Position numbers and translations under genes: made by a program. From NCBI RefSeq assembly GCF_004152865.1, contig NZ_SEOO01000026.1, forward strand, positions 1-58,366: DNA of 58,366 bases, given 5' to 3'. The notes beneath the pieces were generated by a model. That model did no database searches. It was given only the letters and a program-made list of their open reading frames with translations, and was not told where the DNA came from. This document shows, piece by piece, positions 51,455-58,366 of this stretch. The first letter of the stretch is position 1; each line of letters starts with the position of its first letter. Source of the stretch: Sphingobium cupriresistens (GTDB lineage Bacteria; Pseudomonadota; Alphaproteobacteria; Sphingomonadales; Sphingomonadaceae).

Positions 51455-51961
51455 ATGATGGATAGCGACGAATTTGAACATGGCGGCGGGGAAGCCGCGC
51501 CGATCGATATGCTGGCGGCCTATTTCGAAGCGCATGGCTGGACGTTCGAGCAGGTCGGCGAAGATGAGATCGTCGCGAACACCCAAGGATCGTGGGCGCA
51601 ATATGAGCTGCGCGGCATCTGGCGTGACGAGGATCAGGTGCTCCAGTTGCTGGCGCTGCCCGACATCCGCGTGACCGAGGAGAAGCGCGGCACCATCTAC
51701 GAGACGCTGGGCCTCATCAATGAACAGCTGTGGCTGGGCCATTTCGAGCTGTGGTCGTCGAGCGGCATCATCCTGTTCCGCCATGGCGCGCTGCTCGGCG
51801 CGGGCGGCACCTTGACGCTCGACCAGGCGCAGTTGCTGGTCGAAACCGCGATCGACGAATGCGAGCGCTTCTATCCGGTGTTCCAGTTCGTGCTCTGGGG
51901 CGGCAAGTCGCCGTCGGAGGCGATCTCCGCCAGCCTGATCGAAACCCGCGGCGAGGCCTGA
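51455..51961 (+). CDS. YbjN domain-containing protein
   Basis: A 168-residue protein of the YbjN (type III secretion chaperone-like) fold. Recognisable parts are IDMLAAYFEAHGWTFEQV near the N-terminus, INEQLWLGHFELW in the middle and VFQFVLWGGKSPSEAI at the end. The family is near-universal in alphaproteobacteria, usually next to proC as here. Molecular function is not known; it may act as a regulatory or chaperone protein. Confidence 0.92.
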   Translation: MMDSDEFEHGGGEAAPIDMLAAYFEAHGWTFEQVGEDEIVANTQGSWAQYELRGIWRDEDQVLQLLALPDIRVTEEKRGTIYETLGLINEQLWLGHFELWSSSGIILFRHGALLGAGGTLTLDQAQLLVETAIDECERFYPVFQFVLWGGKSPSEAISASLIETRGEA

Positions 51962-51965
51962 TCCG

Positions 51966-52793
51966 ATGACGCAGACCGGTGTCGATCATCCTTTCCCCGA
52001 TCATCTCTTCCTGGTCGGCTGCGGCAATATGGCGGGGCAGATGCTGTCCCGCTGGCTCGACTGCGGCCTCGACCGTGAGCGCGTGACGGTCTTGCGCCCC
52101 AGCGGCAGGCCGGTGACCGATGGTGTGGCGGTTATGACCGACTATCCAGCTGCGCTCCCCGCAGGGACCACCGTCCTGCTGGGCATGAAGCCCTATCAGA
52201 TCGCCGATGTCGCCGTTGCGCTGGCGCCGCTATGCGTCGCCGACATGCGCATCGTCTCGATCCTCGCCGGCACGACGCTCGCCGATCTGCGCGCCCGTTT
52301 CCCAGTCGCCCGCGACATCGTGCGCGCCATGCCCAACCTGCCCGTCGGGCTGGGCGAGGGGGTGACGGCGCTGTTCACCGACGATGTGACCTCGGCGCAG
52401 GCCAAGATGGACGTCGCCGCTTTGATCGAACCGCTGGGCCTGGTCGAATGGATCGCCGATGAAGCGCTGTTCAATCAGGTGACGGCGCTGTCGGGCTGCG
52501 GCCCCGCCTTCCTCTTCCGCTTCGTCGACGCGCTGGCGCAGGCGGGCGAGGCGATCGGCATTCCCGCCGATCAGGCCGCGCGCATGGCGCTGGCGACGGT
52601 GCAGGGATCGGCCAATATGGCCGCCCGCGCCAATGATGGTCCGGGCGTGCTGGCCGACCGCGTCGCCAGCCCCGGCGGCATGACGCGCGAGGGACTGAAC
52701 GCCCTCGACGCCGATGACCGGCTGCTGACGTTGCTGATCGATACGCTGGCCGCCGCCCGCGACCGCGGCGAAGCGATGGCGCGCGGCGCATAA
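51966..52793 (+). CDS. proC: Pyrroline-5-carboxylate reductase
   Basis: ProC makes proline from pyrroline-5-carboxylate with NAD(P)H. The 275-residue protein has the Rossmann motif LVGCGNMAGQML, VLLGMKPYQIADVA, the central RAMPNLPVGLGEGVTAL, SGCGPAFLFRFVDAL and the signature RVASPGGMTREGLNAL at the C-terminus. It follows the YbjN gene by four bases. Confidence 0.96.
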   Translation: MTQTGVDHPFPDHLFLVGCGNMAGQMLSRWLDCGLDRERVTVLRPSGRPVTDGVAVMTDYPAALPAGTTVLLGMKPYQIADVAVALAPLCVADMRIVSILAGTTLADLRARFPVARDIVRAMPNLPVGLGEGVTALFTDDVTSAQAKMDVAALIEPLGLVEWIADEALFNQVTALSGCGPAFLFRFVDALAQAGEAIGIPADQAARMALATVQGSANMAARANDGPGVLADRVASPGGMTREGLNALDADDRLLTLLIDTLAAARDRGEAMARGA

Positions 52794-52855
52794 GGGCGGT
52801 TTCGAGGGGAAGGCTTTTGCGCTAAGGCGCGCGCTTACCGACCCCGGAGTCCGCC

Positions 52856-53359
52856 ATGTTGTCCCCCGATACCCCGATCCTGCTTCTCACCACCGGCGGG
52901 ACAATCGACAAAATCTATTTCGACGCCCTGTCCGACTATCAGGTCGGCGAAACCGTGATGGCGAAGCTGTTGGACGTCGCGCGCGTCAAGCGCCCCTTCC
53001 GTATCGAGGAAGTGACGCGCAAGGACAGTCTGGAACTGGACGACAGCGATCGCGCGCTGATCTACGCCCGCGTCGCCGCGGCGGCGGAAAAGCACATCGT
53101 CATCACCCATGGCACCGACACCATGACCGACACGGCCAGGCAGCTTGCCGGGATCGACGGCAAGACCATCGTGCTGGTCGGCGCGCTCGCGCCCGCGCGC
53201 TTTGGCGAGAGCGACGCCAGCTTCAACCTCGGCATGGCGTTCGCCACGGCTCAGGTGGCGCAGCCGGGCGTTTATATCACCATGAGCGGGTCGGTGTTTC
53301 GCGCCGACAAGGTGGTCAAGGACCGCGCCAAGGGCGCCTTCGTCCCGCTCTTGGAGTAA
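52856..53359 (+). CDS. Single-domain asparaginase-like protein
   Basis: A 167-residue protein equal to the N-terminal domain of L-asparaginase. The first catalytic Thr is in LLTTGGTIDKIYFD and the second in ITHGTDTMTDTA. Full-length asparaginases have about 330 residues, with a C-terminal domain that completes the active site; here the frame ends after GAFVPLLE. Other proteobacteria encode the same short form, so it is unlikely to be a fresh truncation. Activity is uncertain. Confidence 0.85.
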   Translation: MLSPDTPILLLTTGGTIDKIYFDALSDYQVGETVMAKLLDVARVKRPFRIEEVTRKDSLELDDSDRALIYARVAAAAEKHIVITHGTDTMTDTARQLAGIDGKTIVLVGALAPARFGESDASFNLGMAFATAQVAQPGVYITMSGSVFRADKVVKDRAKGAFVPLLE

Positions 53360-53377
53360 GTCGGTCGTTTCTGACCC

Positions 53378-53403
53378 GGAACCTTGTCATGCATCTGCGC
53401 ATT
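53378..53403 (+). promoter_or_regulatory. Candidate EcfG (general stress) promoter
   Basis: GGAAC (53378-53382) is followed, after 17 bases, by CATT (53400-53403). The alphaproteobacterial EcfG consensus is GGAAC, 16-17 bases, CGTT. There is one mismatch in the second box. It lies about 35 bases upstream of the small membrane protein gene. Confidence 0.4.
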
Positions 53404-53435
53404 GATCGCGCAGGGTATGACGAGGAGAAAGAGAC

Positions 53436-53678
53436 ATGAGCGATTATCAGGAGCGTCCGGTCACGACGACGACCGTGATCGAAAAGCGCAGCAGCGGCGG
53501 CACGATGTTCGCGGTCCTGCTGCTGGTGGTTGTGGTGGCGGTGGCGGCCTTTTTCCTGGTCAGTAGCCAGACGAGCAAGGACAACGCCGTGTCGAGCGCC
53601 GCCACGCAAGTCGGCCAGGCCGCCAGCGATGTCGGCGACGCGGCCAAGGATGCCGCCGGCGCCGCCAAGAGCGAGTGA
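53436..53678 (+). CDS. Small single-span membrane protein
   Basis: An 80-residue protein with one central transmembrane helix (about 24-43, MFAVLLLVVVVAVAAFFLV) and a C-terminal soluble tail of Ala, Asp and Ser heptads (TQVGQAASDVGDAAKDAAG) that looks like an amphipathic helix. GAGGAG is present before the ATG. A GGAAC-type promoter upstream suggests control by the general stress response. Function unknown. Confidence 0.75.
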   Translation: MSDYQERPVTTTTVIEKRSSGGTMFAVLLLVVVVAVAAFFLVSSQTSKDNAVSSAATQVGQAASDVGDAAKDAAGAAKSE

Positions 53679-53710
53679 TCGCGGTCCGACCCGGCATAAT
53701 GTCGGCATGA

Positions 53711-53745
53711 AAAAGGGGCGTTCCGATCATCGGAACGCCCCTTTT
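53711..53745. terminator. Bidirectional terminator between the small membrane protein gene and carD
   Basis: A 16-base perfect stem (53711-53726 with 53730-53745) with AAAA at the 5' foot and TTTT at the 3' foot can work on both strands. It separates two convergent genes. Confidence 0.88.
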
Positions 53746-53773
53746 CTGTCTCAGCCTGACGGCGTGGGCCTGA

Positions 53774-54301
53774 TCAGCCTTCGACCTTGGCATATTTGGG
53801 CGCGGCTTCGTTCAGGATGCGCAGGATTTTCTTCAGAGCGGTCGGCTCGTCCGTCTCTTCCATCGCGGCGAGTTCACGGGCGAGTCGGCTGGACGCCGCT
53901 TCAAAGATCTGACGTTCGGAATAGCTCTGTTCGGGCTGGTCGTCGGCCCGGAACAGGTCGCGCGTCACTTCGGCGATCGACACCAGGTCGCCCGAATTGA
54001 TTTTCGCTTCATATTCCTGCGCGCGGCGCGACCACATGGTCCGCTTGACCTTGGGCTTGCCCTTGAGGGTTTCCATCGATTCCTCCAGCGTCTTGTTGGA
54101 GGACAGTTTGCGCATACCGACGCCTTCGGCTTTATTGGTAGGCACGCGCAGCGTCATGCGCTCTTTTTCGAAACGGAGCACGTACAGCTCCAATTCCATG
54201 CCCGCGATCTGCTCCTTCTGCAGTTCGATCACACGGCCAACGCCGTGCTTGGGGTAAACGACATAATCACCAACGTCAAAGGACAGCGCCTTGGCAGCCA
54301 T
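53774..54301 (-). CDS. carD: CarD-family transcription regulator
   Basis: A 175-residue protein that binds RNA polymerase beta and stabilises the open complex. The N-terminal Tudor-like RNAP-interaction domain has FDVGDYVVYPKHGVGRV and ELELYVLRF; the C-terminal helical domain (after about 70) holds TMWSRRAQEYEAKI and RDLFRADDQPEQSYSERQIF. GGAAAGG precedes ATG 54301. It is part of the conserved alphaproteobacterial order helicase, S4 protein, fdxA, carD. The 244 bases between it and fdxA hold its promoter but no other gene that I can find. Confidence 0.96.
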   Translation of the reverse strand: MAAKALSFDVGDYVVYPKHGVGRVIELQKEQIAGMELELYVLRFEKERMTLRVPTNKAEGVGMRKLSSNKTLEESMETLKGKPKVKRTMWSRRAQEYEAKINSGDLVSIAEVTRDLFRADDQPEQSYSERQIFEAASSRLARELAAMEETDEPTALKKILRILNEAAPKYAKVEG

Positions 54302-54545
54302 TTGATACCTTTCCAATTCAACCGGGGAACGGGCCGTCGCGGGGCAGATGTGCAAGAGACATATGCCGGGAGGTCCACGGCGCCACCGTCATGACATGAA
54401 GCGTATTCTCCAAGGCCGGGCAGGGGGATGTCCGGCCGTTGGAGCGCTATTTAGCAGATTCGTAACAAAATTACCACCCCCGGACATAATGGCCGGGAGC
54501 GTGGCGCAAAACGGGACGCTGGATGGACGACGCGGGCCGCGCGGA

Positions 54546-54884
54546 TCAGTTGCCCGAGCCGGGCTCGGCCGAGAAGAATTTCTCCAGCTTGCCTTCTACG
54601 CCGTTCATCTCTTCGGCATCGGCGGGGGCATCGCCCTTGACCGTGATATTGGGCCATTCGGCTGAGAATTTGGTGTTCAGTTCCAGCCATTTTTCGAGGC
54701 CGTTCTCAGTATCGGGCAGGATCGCCTCGGCCGGACATTCCGGCTCGCACACGCCGCAGTCGATGCATTCGCTGGGGTTGATGACCAGCATATTCTCGCC
54801 CTCGTAGAAACAATCGACAGGGCAGACCTCGACGCAATCCATGAATTTGCAGCGGATGCAGTTGTCGGTCACGACATAGGTCAT
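54546..54884 (-). CDS. fdxA: 7Fe (3Fe-4S/4Fe-4S) ferredoxin
   Basis: A 112-residue ferredoxin. The first cluster motif is [18 protein letters not shown] and the second is [16 protein letters not shown], spaced as in Azotobacter-type seven-iron ferredoxins. The C-terminal half ([20 protein letters not shown]) is the family-typical extension. It serves as a low-potential electron carrier; the partner enzyme is unknown. It lies 132 bases downstream of the S4 gene and upstream of carD. Confidence 0.97.
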   Translation of the reverse strand: MTYVVTDNCIRCKFMDCVEVCPVDCFYEGENMLVINPSECIDCGVCEPECPAEAILPDTENGLEKWLELNTKFSAEWPNITVKGDAPADAEEMNGVEGKLEKFFSAEPGSGN

Positions 54885-55016
54885 TGTCAGGGCACTCTTG
54901 GCTTGGAAAACGCCGTCCTGCTATGCTTAGGCAGGCCGAAGGTCAATGAGGATATTGTTGCCCGATGTTTAGGACCGGTTTGACCGGGCGGCTGAGGCTG
55001 CCCCTATGATGCGCGC

Positions 55017-55313
55017 TCACGCGCCGATCGTCAGTTCCTCGTAGCAGCCCTGCGCTTCGGGCGCGGGGCCGCGGCGCGTGGGAAGCTGGATCACGCGCAC
55101 CACGCGCACCGCGTCGCCATGGGGGAAGGTGATGAGGTCGCCCGTGCGCACCGGCGCGTGGGCGCGCTCGATGCGGCGGCCGTTGAGGCGGATATGGCCG
55201 GTTTCAGCCAGCTTTTGCGCGTTCGACCGGCTGGAGCACAGCCGGACGAACCACAGATATTTGTCGATGCGCAGGCTCGGCCCATGGCCGATGCCGGTCA
55301 CCGGGTTAGCCAT
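55017..55313 (-). CDS. S4-domain RNA-binding protein (Hsp15-like)
   Basis: A 98-residue protein that is mostly an S4 domain: RIDKYLWFVRLCSSRSNAQ, AETGHIRLNGRRIER and RTGDLITFPHGD. This matches HslR/Hsp15, which binds free 50S subunits with stalled peptidyl-tRNA. Its ATG overlaps the stop of the helicase gene by eight bases (55306-55313), implying coupling. Longer frames run through the helicase C-terminus antisense frame and are not credible. Confidence 0.92.
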   Translation of the reverse strand: MANPVTGIGHGPSLRIDKYLWFVRLCSSRSNAQKLAETGHIRLNGRRIERAHAPVRTGDLITFPHGDAVRVVRVIQLPTRRGPAPEAQGCYEELTIGA

Positions 55314-58122
55314 TGCGGCCGAGCAGGTCGGCGAGCCCCGCAAAGGCGTTGTTGACCGGGGCCGGGCTGCTGCGATGCGCGGGGGTGCCCGCGCGGTCGC
55401 GCTGCTGGCGCTCTCCGCCGGACTTGGCGCCACCGGACTTTCCGCCAGCGGGCTTGCCACCGCCGCGCTTGCCCTCACTCGGCTGGCCATCGCCCTGCTT
55501 GTCGGCGCGGCGCGGTCCGCGCGCTTGCTGTCCCCGTTCGGGCCGTGGCTTTTGCCGGCCTTTGAACACCCAGTTCGCGGCGTTGACGACAGGGGCTTCT
55601 GCGCCCTCTGCCCCCTCGGTCGGCTCTGCCCCTTCGACCGCTTCGACGCCCTCCGTGACCGCGACGGGCGCTGGGGCAGGGGCCTCCACAGGGCGGAACC
55701 CCGCAAGGCGCATCAATTGCAGGAAGGAGGGTTCGGACAGGCCCAGCGACACGATCTGCGGGCTGACATGGGTGAAGGCCTCGTTCCTGGCGATGGCTTC
55801 ATGGGCGGTGCGGGCCATGCGTTCGGCCATGTCGATGCGCAGCATCTGCTCACCAAAGCCGCGGAAGCCGGCGATGCGCGCGCCCATCTGTTCGAATTTC
55901 TCGCCTGCCGGGATCAGGGTGAGGCCGGGGCCGGGCAGCGGCAGGCAGGGCTTGCCGATTCGCACGGCCATCAGCGCAGAGCGCCAGCGCGCCGCGCCCG
56001 GCTTCAACAGGCCGGGATGATAGATGTCGAGCACGCCGATATCGATGCCCGCCTTGCGCAGAAGGTGGCGCTGGTCCTTGTCGAGATGGCCGAGCGCCGA
56101 ATCGAGGTCGATGCGCGCGATAACGCCGCCCGCATCGCCCAGTTGCGCGAACACGGCGCGGACCACGGCGGGCACTTCGGGGTCGAGCGCACAGTCGTTC
56201 ATCTTGACCAGCGGCAGGAGATGCTTCTGCTTCTGCGCATCGAACCAGGCGGCCAGGCGCGTGGCGACCTGCTTCTGCACATCCTGATCCAGGTCAAGAA
56301 TCGCGCGATCCAGCCGAATTTCTGGCGCGAGCAGGCTTGGCCCCGCCAGCAGCGTCGCCACCGGCGTTTCGCCCCAGGCGATGCGTGGCGCCTGTCCTGC
56401 TTCGTCCATGAGCGCGAAATCCGTATCCGCCGCGCCCACCAGTTCGTCTGCCTTCACTCGCAATACCTTTCCAAGGCGCCGTTCCGCGGCCGCCAGCAAC
56501 ATCTTTCGATCCTGATGTCGCGTAGCGGGATCGACCGAGAATCGGAAGCCGTCAAGTTTTCCGATCGTCTCGCCATCGACACAGACGCTCCCGTCCGGGT
56601 CCACGACGACCGGCAGGTTGCTGGCGTTCTGCCCGATATCGCGCAGCAGGACCGAGGTGCGCCGGTCCACGAAACGCTGCGTCAGCGCGGCGTGCAGCGC
56701 ATCGGACAGCTTCTCCTCCAGCGCGCGGGTGCGCTCCGCCATCTCGGCCGGATATTCCAGCCAGTCGGGGCGATGGGCGATATAGGACCATGTCCGCGCC
56801 GCCGCGATCCGGCCCGACAGCGTGTCGATATCGCCCTGCACCGAATCGAGTCGCGCCAGATTCTGTGCGAACCAGTCGCGGGGGATGTAACCGTTCCCTT
56901 CCGACAGGAAGCGCCAGATGCGGCTGACGGCGCGGGCATGATGGTCCGCGCCCAGTTTCTGGAAATCGGGCAGGCTGCTGGCGGCCCAAAGCCGTTCGAC
57001 CTGGCGTTTGGTCCGCACCCGCTCGATCACCAGCGGGTCTTCGGCCAGCCGCTTAAGCACGGCCAGGTCCACCGCCTGCGGCGCGGCGCGCAGTTCGGGG
57101 CGGTCGGGGCGCTCCTCCAGATCGACGATCAGCAGGTCGAGCCGGTCGGTGCGCGGCGTGCCATCGCGCCAGAAAAGCTGCTCGATCGGCGGGAAACGAT
57201 GCGCTTCGATCGCTTCGATCTCTTCGGGCGTGAAGGTGGCATCGCCTTCCTCCCCTCCTAAGCTGCCGAAGGTGCCGTCCTTGTGATGCCGCCCGGCGCG
57301 CCCGGCGATCTGCGCCATTTCGCTGACGGTCAGGCGGCGGGTGCGATGGCCATCGAACTTGCGCAGCGAAGCGAAGGCGACATGCGCGACGTCGAGGTTG
57401 AGGCCCATGCCGATCGCATCGGTGGCGACCAGATAGTCGACGTCGCCATTGAGGAACATCTGCACCTGCGCGTTGCGGGTACGGGGGGACAGCGCGCCCA
57501 TCACCACCGCCGCGCCGCCGCGAAAACGCCGCAGCATCTCGGCGACGGCATAGACCTCTTCGGCGGAGAAGGCGACGATGGCAGAGCGTTTGGGCAGTCG
57601 GGAGAGCTTCTTCGCGCCGGCATAGGAAAGGGTGGAAAAGCGCGGGCGGCCGATGATGTCGATATCGGGGACCAGCGACTTGACGACACGGGCGATGCTG
57701 GCGGACCCCAGGATCATCGTTTCCTCCCGGCCCCGCGCCCGCAGCAGCCGGTCGGTGAAAATATGGCCGCGTTCCGGGTCGGCGCCTAGCTGCGCCTCGT
57801 CCAGCGCGACGAAGGCGTAATCCTTAAGACCGTTAGGGGCGCCTCCGGCCTGCAGGCCTATGTCGATTGGCATCGATTCGGCCGTACAGAGAAAATAGCG
57901 CGCCTGGGGCGGCACGATCTTTTCCTCGCCGGTGATGAGCGCGACCTGCTCCGGCCCCTTGATCGCGACGACGCGGTCATAGACTTCGCGCGCCAGCAGC
58001 CGCAGCGGAAAGCCCATCATGCCGCTCGAATGGCCGCACATCCGCTCGACTGCGAGATGGGTCTTGCCGGTATTGGTGGGACCCAGGACGGCGGTGATGG
58101 GGGAACGGGCGAACTGGGCCAT
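55306..58122 (-). CDS. Suv3/MgpS-like DExH RNA helicase
   Basis: A 938-residue SF2 helicase of the Suv3-like group common in alphaproteobacteria. Walker A is LGPTNTGKTHL, motif II is ALDEAQLGA, and helicase C-terminal motifs are VATDAIGMGLNLD and QIAGRAGRHHKDG. A long central domain follows, then a C-terminal tail of about 90 residues rich in Gly, Lys, Arg and Gln (KGRQKPRPERGQQARGPRR and onward), likely an RNA-binding disordered tail. ATG 58122 starts just before the helicase core. Suv3-type enzymes unwind RNA for degradation; that role is an inference here. Confidence 0.92.
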   Translation of the reverse strand: MAQFARSPITAVLGPTNTGKTHLAVERMCGHSSGMMGFPLRLLAREVYDRVVAIKGPEQVALITGEEKIVPPQARYFLCTAESMPIDIGLQAGGAPNGLKDYAFVALDEAQLGADPERGHIFTDRLLRARGREETMILGSASIARVVKSLVPDIDIIGRPRFSTLSYAGAKKLSRLPKRSAIVAFSAEEVYAVAEMLRRFRGGAAVVMGALSPRTRNAQVQMFLNGDVDYLVATDAIGMGLNLDVAHVAFASLRKFDGHRTRRLTVSEMAQIAGRAGRHHKDGTFGSLGGEEGDATFTPEEIEAIEAHRFPPIEQLFWRDGTPRTDRLDLLIVDLEERPDRPELRAAPQAVDLAVLKRLAEDPLVIERVRTKRQVERLWAASSLPDFQKLGADHHARAVSRIWRFLSEGNGYIPRDWFAQNLARLDSVQGDIDTLSGRIAAARTWSYIAHRPDWLEYPAEMAERTRALEEKLSDALHAALTQRFVDRRTSVLLRDIGQNASNLPVVVDPDGSVCVDGETIGKLDGFRFSVDPATRHQDRKMLLAAAERRLGKVLRVKADELVGAADTDFALMDEAGQAPRIAWGETPVATLLAGPSLLAPEIRLDRAILDLDQDVQKQVATRLAAWFDAQKQKHLLPLVKMNDCALDPEVPAVVRAVFAQLGDAGGVIARIDLDSALGHLDKDQRHLLRKAGIDIGVLDIYHPGLLKPGAARWRSALMAVRIGKPCLPLPGPGLTLIPAGEKFEQMGARIAGFRGFGEQMLRIDMAERMARTAHEAIARNEAFTHVSPQIVSLGLSEPSFLQLMRLAGFRPVEAPAPAPVAVTEGVEAVEGAEPTEGAEGAEAPVVNAANWVFKGRQKPRPERGQQARGPRRADKQGDGQPSEGKRGGGKPAGGKSGGAKSGGERQQRDRAGTPAHRSSPAPVNNAFAGLADLLGRNG

Positions 58123-58303
58123 GGTCCACCCTATGTCGGGTAAGCGGAGTTTATTCGCAACCCGGCATTTGATTTGCTCTTTGGAAGCGAAGGCGACACG
58201 AAAAGGCTGACAGCATGAACTTTGCGGACCGTCGGAGGTGGTCGTGTCCCAGGAGGTGGTGTAGGAACCGTCAATCCACGGCAGGATCGGGATCGGGTTC
58301 GGG

Positions 58304-58366
58304 TCAGGCAGCCAGAGCTGGCAGGCTGACAATGGGGTTATGGCTCACCGCGCCGATTGTTTCCAG
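58304..58366 (-). CDS. C-terminal end of an unidentified gene, cut by the window edge
   Basis: On the minus strand an open frame enters from the window edge, reads ETIGAVSHNPIVSLPALAA and stops at TGA (58304-58306). Twenty residues cannot identify a family, and the frame may be chance. The 181 bases from there to the helicase start show no other gene. Confidence 0.25.
   Translation of the reverse strand: METIGAVSHNPIVSLPALAA

Noticed and set aside
55078..57261. Open plus-strand frame of 727 codons antisense to the helicase and S4 genes
   Set aside because: Same reason; helicase motifs on the other strand are complete.

Overview
This 58.4 kb window is GC-rich chromosomal DNA from an alphaproteobacterium, almost certainly a sphingomonad (Sphingobium/Sphingomonas type; genus is my inference). 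The evidence is the combined gene content: a CcrM GANTC methylase, CarD beside FdxA and a Suv3-like helicase, a PhoK-type alkaline phosphatase, a TorF-family porin, a CtaA heme A synthase, and an Ala-rich N-terminal extension on ribosomal protein S9. I see no rRNA, CRISPR array, prophage or intact insertion sequence. There is one tRNA, Arg(CCT).

Layout, left to right. 1-564: a 5'-truncated L,D-transpeptidase at a foreign junction. 656-6164: MHS-type transporter, ahpF and ahpC, a TetR and an ArsR regulator, and a lipoprotein. 6266-8845: ccrM behind a promoter region dense in its own GANTC sites, then folP. 8867-11517: acetyltransferase, lipoprotein, NtrC-type regulator. 11670-12776: a tiny cytochrome-oxidase-subunit-IV-like protein followed by two small membrane proteins that look like nicotinamide nucleotide transhydrogenase membrane domains without any nucleotide-binding domain. 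12813-20482: a racemase and an oxidative sugar cluster around a GntR regulator (sugar 1-dehydrogenase, semialdehyde dehydrogenase and IlvD/Edd dehydratase on the minus strand; KDGal kinase and KDPGal aldolase divergent). 20486-24507: hybrid histidine kinase, ctaA and a frameshifted secreted-protein gene. 24644-25680: rplM-rpsI.

25751-31734: lipid kinase, metallophosphoesterase, membrane LuxR regulator, methyltransferase, and the run comF, grxC, nitrilase, DUF1178. 31796-33870: tRNA-Arg with a LacI-family remnant behind it, corA, and a DEDDh exonuclease. 34007-37169: a short leader ORF coupled to a response regulator with a degenerate receiver, then a carbonic anhydrase and SulP pair likely to serve bicarbonate uptake. 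37470-40526: a TorF porin followed by an OmpR/EnvZ-like pair, with a repeated 8-mer upstream of both units. 40616-45490: serine acetyltransferase, phoK, DsbD-like protein. 45490-51056: tlyA, RND adaptor and pump, tspO, much of it in overlapping start/stop arrangement. 51100-53678: ubiK-like, YbjN, proC, single-domain asparaginase, small stress-type membrane protein. 53774-58122 (minus): carD, fdxA, an S4 RNA-binding protein and a large helicase.

Most of the window is ordinary housekeeping DNA. The observations I consider most worth checking are the reduced transhydrogenase-like pair, the GANTC cluster at ccrM, the 11-bp-phased TAGCAACA boxes at the porin with a further copy before its neighbouring OmpR-type regulator, and the degenerate-receiver regulator with its coupled leader ORF. 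All functions come from reading motifs and remembered family features; no database search was run.
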